DNA of 64,000 nucleotides, from assembly GCA_011526585.1 (NCBI GenBank), contig WYBB01000177.1:51768-115767 (forward strand), written 5' to 3'. The position numbers and the translations under genes are program-made. Positions 50,526 through 58,448 of the stretch are shown in pieces. The stretch's first letter is position 1. Each line of letters starts with the position of its first letter. The DNA comes from Deltaproteobacteria bacterium (GTDB taxonomy: Bacteria; Myxococcota_A; UBA9042; PHBI01). The notes beneath the pieces were generated by a model that worked only from the letters and a program-made list of their open reading frames with translations, was not told the origin of the DNA and searched no databases.

Positions 50526-51815
50526 CTAACGCGAACGATGCGGGTTTGCAACGAGCTTGGCCGCCGGCGGTGTGAGCACGGTGCCGTCGGGGCGCACGCG
50601 GAGGATCTCGGCGGCGGCGGCGAAGAGGGGATCGATGGCGGCGCGGGGGCGGGCGTCGTCATGGTCGACGTGCACGAAGACGAGGCGCAGGGGGGCCTCG
50701 CGGGATTCGAGGGCGGCCTGGAGGCGGGCGCGGGTGGCGCGGGACAGGCGGGTGATGCCGTCGGAGATCACGACGAGATCGGCGCGGCCCATCACCGGCG
50801 AGGCGCGGCGGTCGAGGGCCCAGCCGAGCGGGCCGTCGAGGTCGGTGCCGCCGTGGTAGCTGGTCATGAGGAGGTCGAAGAGGGCGCGGGCGGAGGTGCG
50901 ACCGGGGCGGAGCGCGAGCGTGGTCATCGATCCCTCTCCGCCGAAGATCGCGACCTCGGCGCGGCGACCCTGGGACAGGATCCGGCTCGCGATGGCGAGG
51001 GTTGCGGCCTTGGCGAGCTCTTCCGGCGGGCCGATCATCGAGCCGGAGGTGTCGACGCAGATCAGCGCCGGGCCGCGGCGGGCGGCGTGCGCGGGGTCGC
51101 CGGCGTCGCGCGCGTCGAGCTCGAAGGAGAGCAGGCGGCGCTCGGTGAGGCGCAACGCGAAGAGGTCCTCGAGGTCGGGATCGGCGAGCAGCGCGAGCTC
51201 GACCGGCAGGGCGTCGGCGAGCTCGCCGCCGGTGACGACGCCGATCAGGGTCTCGCGGCCGCCGCGCTCGGCGCCGCGGCCTCGGCGCTCGCTCGCCTGC
51301 ATGCGGCCGACGAGGTCGGCGATCGCCGCGATGGCGGGGGCGCGCCCGAGCAGGCGCGTGAGCTCGCGCAGGCGATCGTGCACGACGGCGGCGAGTGCGG
51401 TGCCCTCGCGGTGCCAGCCGACGCCGAGCAGCGGCGCCAGGCGGGCGACGTCCTCCTCGAGGGCGAGCACGCGCAGGATCGCGTCGTGTGCGTGGGAAAA
51501 GGAGGGTGAGGTGGGGGTGGGGGTGAGTGTTGGAGGGGGGTCGGGCGCGGGCACGGGCACGGGCACGGGCACGGGCACGGGAGGGGGAGGGGAAGGGGGA
51601 GGGGGAGGGGGAGCGGGCACGGGCACGGGCACGGGCACGGGAGGGGGAGGGGAAGCGAGGGTGGTGAGGAGGGCTTCGGCGGCGGCCCAGGCGCGGGGCG
51701 GGCTGCCGCGGCAGAGGTGGCGGATGAGGGCGAGCTCGGGGTGGGCGGCGAGCCAGGCGAGCGCGGCGGGTAGCGGGCCGTCGCCGGCGAGGTGGGCGGT
51801 GAGCGCCTCGATCAC
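50526..51815 (-). CDS. VWA-domain protein, ViaA-like partner of the RavA-like ATPase
   Basis: 429 residues. GTG 51815 overlaps the RavA-like stop as GTGA, coupling the two genes. The N-terminal helical part is followed by a Pro/Val-rich linker at residues about 56-100 (PVPVPVPVP runs). The C-terminal VWA domain has an intact MIDAS (CVDTSGSM, 255-260), GGTDLDGPLGWAL and DLVVISDG. In Escherichia coli ViaA and the AAA+ ATPase RavA act together on respiratory complexes; this pair has the same order and logic but divergent sequence. No signal peptide, so cytoplasmic or peripheral. Confidence 0.82.
   Translation of the reverse strand: MIEALTAHLAGDGPLPAALAWLAAHPELALIRHLCRGSPPRAWAAAEALLTTLASPPPPVPVPVPVPAPPPPPPSPPPPVPVPVPVPVPAPDPPPTLTPTPTSPSFSHAHDAILRVLALEEDVARLAPLLGVGWHREGTALAAVVHDRLRELTRLLGRAPAIAAIADLVGRMQASERRGRGAERGGRETLIGVVTGGELADALPVELALLADPDLEDLFALRLTERRLLSFELDARDAGDPAHAARRGPALICVDTSGSMIGPPEELAKAATLAIASRILSQGRRAEVAIFGGEGSMTTLALRPGRTSARALFDLLMTSYHGGTDLDGPLGWALDRRASPVMGRADLVVISDGITRLSRATRARLQAALESREAPLRLVFVHVDHDDARPRAAIDPLFAAAAEILRVRPDGTVLTPPAAKLVANPHRSR
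51546..51660 (-). repeat. Hexanucleotide GGGCAC and G/A-rich simple repeats in frame
   Basis: Two blocks of tandem GGGCAC units (near 51546-51580 and 51613-51640, plus strand reading) separated by G-rich GGGAGGGGGAGGGG tracts. They encode Pro-Val and poly-Pro runs in the VWA protein linker. Being multiples of 3, length changes would not shift the frame. The G-rich strand could form quadruplexes. Confidence 0.85.
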
Positions 51816-53563
51816 CGGGGCTCTGGCAGGTCGACGGGCGGCAAGGGTGGCAGGCGCGGCATGCCGCTGTGGCGCAGGTGCTCGGACAGCGCGCGCAGCG
51901 CGGCGAGCGCGGGTGAGCCGGGCGCGATGCCGCGCTCGACCGCGAAGGGTTGGAGCCGTTGCCAGTCGGAGCCGAGCGCGAAGATCGCCGCCTCGTCGAG
52001 CTCGAGCGTCAGCACGGTGGTGTGCCACGCGGTCGCGTCGTCGAGCGGGCGCCCCTCGGCCAGCGCGCGATCGAGGAGCTTGCGCTGCACGCGGCCGGCC
52101 AGGCGGGGAGCGGCGTCGAAGAGCAGCCAGCCGGTCGTCGAGACCGGGATCCAGCCGTCGGGCTCCTCGCCGGGCGGGCAGAGCCAGAGCGCGACCTCGG
52201 CTTCGCCGTCGGCGCGCAGCGGGGCGAGGCTGTCGGTGACCTGCGGGCTCGCCTGCGCGAGCTTGAGGCGCTGCATGAGCGCGCCATGCAGGTCGAGGCC
52301 CGAGAGCTCGTCGCGGTGGCGCCGGGCCGCGTCGCGATAGGCGTCGAGGCGGCGCTGGGCATTCATGAAGATCCCGAGCAGACGCGCCGGCACCTCGACG
52401 AGCCACGGGGTCGACTCGACCTCGGCGAGGATCGTGCTGCGTTCCTGGGCGAGCGTCGCCTCCGCGTGCGCGAGCTCGGCCTCGAAGCGCTCGAGCGCGG
52501 CGTAGCGCCGATCGTAGGCGTGCTTGACCGAGTCGTCCTCGGCGGTGTCGGCGGAGGCGATGGCGCGCCAGGCCTCGGCGAGATCGGCGCCGGCCAGCGG
52601 CAGGAGCGCCTGGTCGAGGGCGCGCCTCAGCAGCATGCGCACCGTGCCCTCGTCGCGCTGCGGGTCGCCGAAGCAGTGCCCGAGCAGCATCAGATCGGTC
52701 GGACCGATGGCGTCGCGCCCTGCGGTCCAGGCGGCGACCTTGACGAGCTCGACCGCCTGGCGGAAGCGTCGGTCGCTCGCGTCGATGCCGGCGTCGGCGA
52801 GCCCGGCGCGCAGGCCGACGAGCGCGTGGCGCATCTCCGGGGGCACGACGACGGCGGCCGAGCGTGCGCGCAGCGCGAGGACCTCGTCGCGGGTGAGGCG
52901 CGACGCCTGCGGGATCGCGACCTCGGGCAGCGTGCCCAGGGCGACGGCGAGGAAGCGCTCGGGCTCCCGGATCGGGCCGATCTCGAGGCGCACGACGAAG
53001 CGATCCCAGAGCGCGCCGAGCCCGCCCTCGGGATCGGGCGGCTCGTTGGAGGCGCCGATGAGGCCGAGCAGCGGCACGATCTCGCGGTGACGGCCGCAGT
53101 GGAAGATGCGCTCGTTGAGGATCCCGAGCAGGCTGTTCAGGATCGCCGAGCTCGCCTTGAAGATCTCGTCGATGAAGGCGATCTCGGCGCGCGGCAGGTA
53201 GCCGTCGGTGAGGCGCCGGTAGTCCTCCTCCTTGAGGCCCGGGATCGAGATCGGACCGAAGAGCTCGTCGGGGTGGGAAAAGCGCGTGAGCAGGTACTCG
53301 AAGTAGCGCGCGTCGGGCGCGTCGGGCGTGTCGGTGGTGCTGCCGCGGAAGGCGCGGCAGGCCGCGCGCGCGAGCAGCGACTTGCCGGTCCCGGGCGGGC
53401 CGAGGAGGAGCACGTGGTGGCCCGTCAGGAGCGCGAGCAGGATGAGCCGCGTGGCGACCTCGCGCTCGGCGAACGCGGGATCGAGCGCGCCGAGGATCGC
53501 TCGGAGCTTGTCCCGGATCTGCGACCGGATCTGCGCCGGGTCGACTGGCGGGGGCTGCGACAT
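51812..53563 (-). CDS. RavA-like MoxR-class AAA+ ATPase
   Basis: 583 residues. Walker A GPPGTGKS at 55-62, Walker B IDEIFK at 131-136, sensor region GASNEPPDPEGGLGALWDRF. The ELFGPISIPGLKEEDY insert typical of the RavA branch is present. The long C-terminal part includes the helical and triple-helical regions expected for RavA-type proteins, with heavy Glu/Ala/Arg content. It is probably a hexameric cytoplasmic chaperone working with the VWA protein encoded downstream. Start ATG 53563 chosen; an in-frame GTG at 53572 is also possible, and neither has a strong ribosome site. Confidence 0.88.
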   Translation of the reverse strand: MSQPPPVDPAQIRSQIRDKLRAILGALDPAFAEREVATRLILLALLTGHHVLLLGPPGTGKSLLARAACRAFRGSTTDTPDAPDARYFEYLLTRFSHPDELFGPISIPGLKEEDYRRLTDGYLPRAEIAFIDEIFKASSAILNSLLGILNERIFHCGRHREIVPLLGLIGASNEPPDPEGGLGALWDRFVVRLEIGPIREPERFLAVALGTLPEVAIPQASRLTRDEVLALRARSAAVVVPPEMRHALVGLRAGLADAGIDASDRRFRQAVELVKVAAWTAGRDAIGPTDLMLLGHCFGDPQRDEGTVRMLLRRALDQALLPLAGADLAEAWRAIASADTAEDDSVKHAYDRRYAALERFEAELAHAEATLAQERSTILAEVESTPWLVEVPARLLGIFMNAQRRLDAYRDAARRHRDELSGLDLHGALMQRLKLAQASPQVTDSLAPLRADGEAEVALWLCPPGEEPDGWIPVSTTGWLLFDAAPRLAGRVQRKLLDRALAEGRPLDDATAWHTTVLTLELDEAAIFALGSDWQRLQPFAVERGIAPGSPALAALRALSEHLRHSGMPRLPPLPPVDLPEPR

Positions 53564-53664
53564 GGCGCTCACGGTACGCCAGGTGCCGTCGCGGCAGAAG
53601 TCGTGTTTTTTCGACGGGCGGTTTACCGTCGGCCGGTCGGGGATCCATCCCCGTGGAGGTCGTG

Positions 53665-54234
53665 ATGTCGCGTCGTCGTCTCATCGTCATGGTCGCGCTC
53701 GCAGGGTTGGTCGGCGCCGGTATCGTGTTCGTCGTCACGCGGGGCGGCGACGAGGTCGACGCGACCAGCGCGGCCTCGCTCGGCGGCGGGGACGAGGCTG
53801 CGGCGGCGCTGTGGCAGAAGCTCGCGCGGCTGTCCGCCTGGCTGCCTTCGTTCGAGGGCGCGCTCAGCGACCCCGAGCCCGAGGCGAAGACGGTGCTCGC
53901 CGCGTTCGCGGCGCTGGTGGACGAGGTCGGAGGGCCGAGCGGGTTCTGGCGCGACACCGTGCCCAACGAGCTCCTGAGCTGCCATCGCGAGCCGGAGCAG
54001 CCGGTCTGCAGGAAGCTCGACGAGGGCCTGCCCGAGCTCACCGACGGCGAGGCGCTGGCGCGGCAGATCGGTCGGCTGGACGAGACGCGTGCGGAGGTCT
54101 TCCTCGCGCGCAACGCGGACGCGATGTTGCGCTGGGTCGAGACCTTCGCGCCGAGCGACGCGAGCGCGGACGCGATGCGCAAGACCTCGTATTGGCAGGA
54201 GAAGCTCGCGCCCGCCGTCGCGGGCCAACAGTAG
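53665..54234 (+). CDS. Small membrane-anchored hypothetical protein
   Basis: 189 residues. An N-terminal membrane helix or uncleaved signal (LIVMVALAGLVGAGIVFVV) is followed by a helical periplasmic domain (ALWQKLARLSAWLPSFEGAL) with two cysteines (SCHREPEQPVC) and a conserved-looking end (RKTSYWQEKLAPAVAGQQ). ATG 53665 has GGAGG 5 bp upstream; an in-frame GTG at 53653 overlaps that site and is less likely. It diverges from the RavA-like gene and ends 6 bp from a convergent stop. I do not recognise the family. Confidence 0.78.
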   Translation: MSRRRLIVMVALAGLVGAGIVFVVTRGGDEVDATSAASLGGGDEAAAALWQKLARLSAWLPSFEGALSDPEPEAKTVLAAFAALVDEVGGPSGFWRDTVPNELLSCHREPEQPVCRKLDEGLPELTDGEALARQIGRLDETRAEVFLARNADAMLRWVETFAPSDASADAMRKTSYWQEKLAPAVAGQQ

Positions 54235-54239
54235 GGTCC

Positions 54240-55355
54240 TCAGCGCACGCGGGCCGGGCCGATGCGCAGCGGCCCGTAGGCGAGGCCGTGGCGGCGGGCC
54301 TGCAAGAGCGTCGAGAGGTAGACCGTGACCTCGAGGTCGTCGGGGCGCGGGCCGCGCCGCTGCAAGCCGCAGTAGCGGTGGTGCGGATAGACGACGCCGT
54401 CGTCGAGCGCGGTGGCGAGCATGTGCGGATAGAGCGGGTCGATCGGCAGGCCGAGCGCGGTGACGAAGCGGCCGATGGCGAGCGCGATGGCGGTGTCGTC
54501 GGCGGGCACCGGGCTCGTGTAGTGCAGCGGCTCGAGCGGCACGTTGAGCGCGCTGTGGGTGATGGTGGCGGTGGCGGTGTCGAGGTGGAAGGTCGAGATC
54601 GGGCCGAGCTTCTTGACGGCGGGGATCGCGCCGAAGAGCGCCGTGGCGATGAGCGCGGCGTCGCCCTTGCGGTAGTGCGGGCTCGGGGCGTGGGCGGCGT
54701 CGATGGCGGCGGGGTCGAAGCCGCGGTGGCGCACGTAGAGCTTGAGGCGCGGGTGCGGCGACGGGGTGAGGTCGAGGCTGACGAACTCGACCTTGCAGGT
54801 CGTGGCAGGCAGCGTCGCGGCGAAGGTGTCGGCGAGCGCGCCGAGGCCGAAGCGCGAGAGCGCCGCGTGCCACTGGGCGGGGTGTGAGACGACGAAATAG
54901 TTCTTTATGAGGGGCGGCCCGCTCGGGCCGAGCGCGGCGCCGAACCAGAGGGCCGCGGTGGTCGCGGGCAGGTCGGCGGCGAAGAGGTCTTCGATCCGAC
55001 GGAGGTGGGTGAGGTCGACGAGGCCGGCGGCGGCGAGGCGATCGTCGAGCGCACGGGCGGCGGCGAAGTAGGCCGACGCGGCGCGGGCGGCGTCGGCGGG
55101 TTGGGCCTCGAGGACGAAGCGCAGGTCGGAGGGGCGGCCGCGCGCGATGCGCACCGAGGGCTCGAAGGGCGTGCCGTCGCGGGCGAGGTAGGAGACGAAG
55201 GGAGGGCCGTCGGGGGCGCGATCGCCCCAGCCGGCGGTCATGTGATCGATGAGCGCGAGGGCGTCGGCGGCGCGGGCCCGGAGCGAGGGCGAGCCAGCGA
55301 CGACCTCGTGCACGAAGGCGGCGAGCGACTGGGAGAGCGACGGCGGGGGGCTCAT
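54240..55355 (-). CDS. Aromatic prenyltransferase-like protein (DMATS / tryptophan dimethylallyltransferase family)
   Basis: 371 residues, typical for bacterial indole prenyltransferases, which attach dimethylallyl groups to aromatic substrates inside an ABBA barrel. Family-like elements: GPPFVSYLARDGTPFEPSVR (start of the first beta-alpha unit), KVEFVSLDLTPSPHPRLKLY (the PRLKLYV strand), HSALNVPLEPLHYTSPVPAD, and the last strands HHRYCGLQRRG with LEVTVYLST. These are spread in the expected order and spacing. Identity is low, and I judge this by pattern only. It is the last gene of a coupled run with a CKX-like flavoprotein (ATGA overlap) and a GNAT gene. The substrate is unknown; other ABBA-type roles are possible. 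Confidence 0.62.
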   Translation of the reverse strand: MSPPPSLSQSLAAFVHEVVAGSPSLRARAADALALIDHMTAGWGDRAPDGPPFVSYLARDGTPFEPSVRIARGRPSDLRFVLEAQPADAARAASAYFAAARALDDRLAAAGLVDLTHLRRIEDLFAADLPATTAALWFGAALGPSGPPLIKNYFVVSHPAQWHAALSRFGLGALADTFAATLPATTCKVEFVSLDLTPSPHPRLKLYVRHRGFDPAAIDAAHAPSPHYRKGDAALIATALFGAIPAVKKLGPISTFHLDTATATITHSALNVPLEPLHYTSPVPADDTAIALAIGRFVTALGLPIDPLYPHMLATALDDGVVYPHHRYCGLQRRGPRPDDLEVTVYLSTLLQARRHGLAYGPLRIGPARVR

Positions 55356-56692
55356 CGGCGCGGCGACAGGGCGAGGCCGGGCGCGAGGATCCCGGCGGGA
55401 TCGAAGCGGGCCTTGGCCGCGACCAGGGCGTCGTAGAGGTGCGGGCCGAGCTGGCGGCGCCAGTCGTCGGGGGAGAGCGGGATGGCGCCGGCGGGGTAGA
55501 CGCGGCCGCCGACGGCGGCGGTGGCGCGCCAGAGGGCGGCGTTGGAGGCGAGCACGTCGGCGGCGCGGGTCGGCGGGGTGACGTTGTGCAAGAGTCCGAA
55601 CATAAAGGATTTTTCGTCACCGTCCGCGGGGAGGCGGAAGAGCGGGGTGGCGGCGCGCGCGCGGTCGAGGAGGTAGACGAGCATGCGGCCGTCGGTCGGC
55701 GTGCGGAAGGCGGCGCGCACGGCGTCGAGGAAGGCGACGGCGTGCGAGGCGGGCAGCACGAGGAAGGCCCAGGGGTGGGGCAGGTGCCAGACGCCGAGCT
55801 CGCGCATGGCGTGCTCGAGGTTGTCGAGGCGGTGCAGGAAGTCGCGATAGGCGAGGGTGAGCGGGGCGGGGCCGGGCAGGCGCCCGTCGAGGGTGTCGAG
55901 CGGGGCGAGGGCGTCGAGCGCGGCCGGGGCGTCGGCGGGCAGCGAGGCGTTGAGGGTGAAGACGTGGGCGCCGTTGGGGGCGGGGTCGACGCTGCCCTGG
56001 AGGTGCGTGAAGCCGAGCGTGGCGAGGTGGCGGTGGGCGGCGAGGAGCGCGGTCGACGAGGCCAGGCGCAAGGTGAAGACGCGCATGGCCGACGGGGCGG
56101 GCACGGTGCGGAGCTCGGCGGCGAGCACGACGGCGCACTGGGCGAGGCCGGCGCGGGTCATGTCGAAGAGCTCGGGGTGCTCGGTCGGGGAGGCGCGCAG
56201 GTGCTCGCCCTGGCCGGTGACGAGGTCGAGCGCGACGAGGTGGTCGGTCTGCGGGCCGTGGAGGAAGGAGGACTCGCCGACGCCGCCGAAGGTGAGGGTG
56301 CCGCCGACCGACAGGTGCAGGTAGTCGGGGAGCACGGCGAAGGTGCGGCCGCGGGCGAGGGCGGCGGCGACGGCGTCGGCCCAGCGCGCGCCGGCGCCGA
56401 CGCGGAGCGTGTCGGGCGAGGTCCAGGTGGTGGCACGGAGGTTGGCGAGATCGAGCACGAGGCCGGCGGCGGCCTGGCTCTGGCCGAAGGTGGTGTGGCC
56501 GGCGCCGCGCACGGCGAGCGGGAGGCGGTGGGCGGCGCAGAAGCGCACGGCGGCGATGGCCTCGTCGGGCGAGGTGGGGGCGACGACGGCGCGCGGGCGG
56601 TGGTGCACGAGGTGGCCGAGGTCGGTGGCGGCGGCGTCGAGGGTGGGGGCGTCGTCGCGGGCGGGGGCGCCGAGGTCGGCGAGGTCAGCCAT
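55352..56692 (-). CDS. FAD-dependent oxidoreductase related to cytokinin dehydrogenase (CKX/BBE-type)
   Basis: 446 residues of the PCMH/VAO flavoprotein fold. The FAD domain has RGAGHTTFGQSQ (GAGH with His66, the likely covalent FAD site; the family usual is GHS), DLANL, and LPDYLHLSVGGTLTFGGVGE with the DYL Asp123 that aligns with the CKX active-site acid, then FLHGPQTDHLVALDLVTGQG, a close match to the CKX HGPQ...VVTGKGE region. The C-terminus FDPAGILAPG matches the CKX DPxxILxPG end. CKX enzymes remove isoprenoid side chains from N6 of adenines, but related enzymes oxidise other substrates. The start overlaps the upstream GNAT gene by 8 bp; the stop is shared (ATGA) with the prenyltransferase. 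Confidence 0.82.
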   Translation of the reverse strand: MADLADLGAPARDDAPTLDAAATDLGHLVHHRPRAVVAPTSPDEAIAAVRFCAAHRLPLAVRGAGHTTFGQSQAAAGLVLDLANLRATTWTSPDTLRVGAGARWADAVAAALARGRTFAVLPDYLHLSVGGTLTFGGVGESSFLHGPQTDHLVALDLVTGQGEHLRASPTEHPELFDMTRAGLAQCAVVLAAELRTVPAPSAMRVFTLRLASSTALLAAHRHLATLGFTHLQGSVDPAPNGAHVFTLNASLPADAPAALDALAPLDTLDGRLPGPAPLTLAYRDFLHRLDNLEHAMRELGVWHLPHPWAFLVLPASHAVAFLDAVRAAFRTPTDGRMLVYLLDRARAATPLFRLPADGDEKSFMFGLLHNVTPPTRAADVLASNAALWRATAAVGGRVYPAGAIPLSPDDWRRQLGPHLYDALVAAKARFDPAGILAPGLALSPRR

Positions 56693-57575
56693 GGGTGACG
56701 CACCAGCGATAGCCGGAGATGCGTTGCCAGCCGGCGGTCTTGGCGGCGTTGCCGAAGGTGGGGTCGGAGGCGAGGTAGACGCGCTCGGCGTCGGGCGGCA
56801 CGTGCGCGCAGGCGTGGCGTGCGGAGGCCCAGAAGGCCTGCGCGATGAGCTTGCCGCGGGCGCGGTAGTGGGGCGGCACGTAGACGTCGCTGAGCAGCGC
56901 GGTGTCGTCGGTGAGGGGGGCGAGCTCGGCGACGAAGAAGGGGCGACCGCTGTCCTTCTCCTTGGCGACGAGGGCGCGTCCGTGGGTGATGAGCTCGGCG
57001 ACGCGGTGCATGTGGGCGTCGCGGGCGAGCTTGCGCGGGTCGACGCCGAGCTGCTCGATGCGGAGCTCGGCGATGAAGTCGGAGACGACGCGCTCGTCGG
57101 TGGGGCGGGCGAGGTCGAAGACGACGCGCGAGGAGGGCGCGGGCAGGTCGGCGCCGGACGGGGAGGGCGCCTGGAGGAGATCGCAGTCCTTGTCGAAGAC
57201 GAGCTTGCGGCCGGGCAGGTCCCTCATGATCGGCCAGACGATGCCCATGGTCTTGGCCTCGCCGAGGAGCTGGTGGCGGTGGGTCTGGCCGCTGCTCGGG
57301 CCGAGGCGGCGCTGCTGGGCGTAGAGCTCGTCGGCGAGGCCGCGGGCGGCTTCGTCGTTGGCGGCGTAGAGGGCGCCCTGGTGGTTGTGCACGGCCATGA
57401 CCGCCTCGAGGGACTGGCCGCCGCGGAAGACGCCGTACCACCAGCTGGCGTCGGTGTCGCCGCGGGCGAGCGCGGCGCGCACGAAGAGGCTCGCGGGGCG
57501 GGGCGCGCGCGCGATGAAGGCGGGGAGATCCTTGAGGTCCTTGGCGCGGAGCTCGCGGCCGATCCAGGTGCTCAT
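56685..57575 (-). CDS. GNAT-family acetyltransferase
   Basis: 296 residues in two halves: an N-terminal degenerate half (residues 1 to about 140) and a C-terminal GNAT domain with the acetyl-CoA site LLSDVYVPPHYRARGKLIAQ near 240 (R/Q-x-x-G-x-A type loop partly altered: RARGKL). It resembles GNAT proteins with a DUF4081-like N-terminal domain. Acetyl acceptor unknown. It overlaps the start of the CKX-like gene by 8 bp and lies 32 bp after the TlpA-like gene, so all four genes from 58324 to 54240 may be one transcript. Confidence 0.8.
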   Translation of the reverse strand: MSTWIGRELRAKDLKDLPAFIARAPRPASLFVRAALARGDTDASWWYGVFRGGQSLEAVMAVHNHQGALYAANDEAARGLADELYAQQRRLGPSSGQTHRHQLLGEAKTMGIVWPIMRDLPGRKLVFDKDCDLLQAPSPSGADLPAPSSRVVFDLARPTDERVVSDFIAELRIEQLGVDPRKLARDAHMHRVAELITHGRALVAKEKDSGRPFFVAELAPLTDDTALLSDVYVPPHYRARGKLIAQAFWASARHACAHVPPDAERVYLASDPTFGNAAKTAGWQRISGYRWCVTHG

Positions 57576-57607
57576 GGGGGGAGGCTACCGCAGCGCGGGC
57601 GGAGCGG

Positions 57608-58324
57608 CTACTCGGCGAGGTCGAGCGCGACGCCGAGGGCGTCGTTCTTGGCGTATTTGATCTTGGCTTCGAGGCGCAGGCCGGGCGAGAGCACGAGGTA
57701 CCAGGAGTTGGGGGAGCTCACGCCGAGGTGGGCGGGGAAGGCGCCGTCGCGATCGACGAGGACCGTCATCGGGAGCTGGTAGGCTTCGCGGATCGCGTCG
57801 CAGTAGGCGAGGGTGGGGCGCTGGCCGCTCTGGTCCTCGGTGATGACGAAGAGCCAGCGGGCGTCGGGGGCGGCGGCGAGGAGGGCGGCGTGGTCGGCGG
57901 GGGCCTCCTCGGCGTGGGTGCGACACGGGGGGCACCAGCCGGCGAAGGCGTTGATGAAGGTGACGGGGGCGTCGCAGGCCCGGCTGAGCGGGGTGGGCGT
58001 GCCGTCGCAGGCGTAGAGGGTGTAGTCGGCGAGGGTGTCGCCGAGCGCGGTGCCGAAGGGCGGGGTGGGGCAGGCGGAGGCGGTGTCGGGCTCGGGCGCG
58101 GAGGTGTCGGGCTCGGGCCCGGAGGTGTCGGGCTCGGGCCCGGAGGTGTCGGGCTCGGGCACGGAGGTGTCGGGCTCGGGCACGGAGGTGTCGGGCTCGG
58201 GCACGGAGGTGTCGGGCTCGGGCACGGAGGTGTCGGGCACGAGGGTGTCGGGTGCGGTTGAGGGATCGGCGTCGTCGCACGACGCGATCAGCGTGATGAG
58301 GCATGCGGCGAGCACGGTGCGCAT
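57608..58324 (-). CDS. Thioredoxin-like (TlpA/AhpC-TSA) lipoprotein with a Pro-Glu-Pro-Asp-Thr repeat linker
   Basis: 238 residues. ATG 58324 gives a lipoprotein signal (MRTVLAACLITLIASC, lipobox IASC). A 55-residue stalk of repeats [V/G/A]PEPDT[S/A] follows, then a thioredoxin fold with FAGWCPPCRTHAEE (CxxC active site) and VITEDQSGQ, PMTVLVDRDGAFP. Periplasmic or outer-membrane thiol redox protein, presumably keeping or making disulfides in the Cys-rich surface proteins. A frame extension to 58450 (MTEHMYS) runs through the LexA-box region and has no coding signal, so it is rejected. Confidence 0.82.
   Translation of the reverse strand: MRTVLAACLITLIASCDDADPSTAPDTLVPDTSVPEPDTSVPEPDTSVPEPDTSVPEPDTSGPEPDTSGPEPDTSAPEPDTASACPTPPFGTALGDTLADYTLYACDGTPTPLSRACDAPVTFINAFAGWCPPCRTHAEEAPADHAALLAAAPDARWLFVITEDQSGQRPTLAYCDAIREAYQLPMTVLVDRDGAFPAHLGVSSPNSWYLVLSPGLRLEAKIKYAKNDALGVALDLAE
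58082..58236 (-). repeat. 21-bp in-frame tandem repeat in the TlpA-like gene
   Basis: Seven units of 21 bp (plus strand GAGGTGTCGGGCTCGGGCNCG) code for PEPDTS[V/G/A]. Units differ by one or two bases, changing the first residue between Val, Gly and Ala. Confidence 0.9.
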
Positions 58325-58430
58325 GAGGCGCGATATGCGCACGGCGCGGCGGCGGCTACCTGCGGTGCGGATCGGGTTCCCGATCTCGTCGACCTCGTCG
58401 ATTCCGCGCTTGCGTTCGATCTCTCGATAG

Positions 58431-58447
58431 CTGTACATATGTTCAGT
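58431..58447 (+). promoter_or_regulatory. LexA box (SOS operator) of imuA-imuB
   Basis: CTGTACATATGTTCAGT. It matches the LexA consensus reported for Myxococcus xanthus (CTRHAMRYBYGTTCAGS) at 15 of 17 positions and has CTGT-N8-TCAG of the gammaproteobacterial form. It ends 1 bp before the imuA ATG and lies between two divergent genes, so LexA would repress imuA and perhaps the TlpA-like gene. Confidence 0.85.
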
Positions 58448-58448
58448 C

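Noticed and set aside
58082..58236. Tandem repeats as a CRISPR array
   Set aside because: Units are contiguous with no spacers and lie in frame inside a coding gene; the same holds for 34373-34570.
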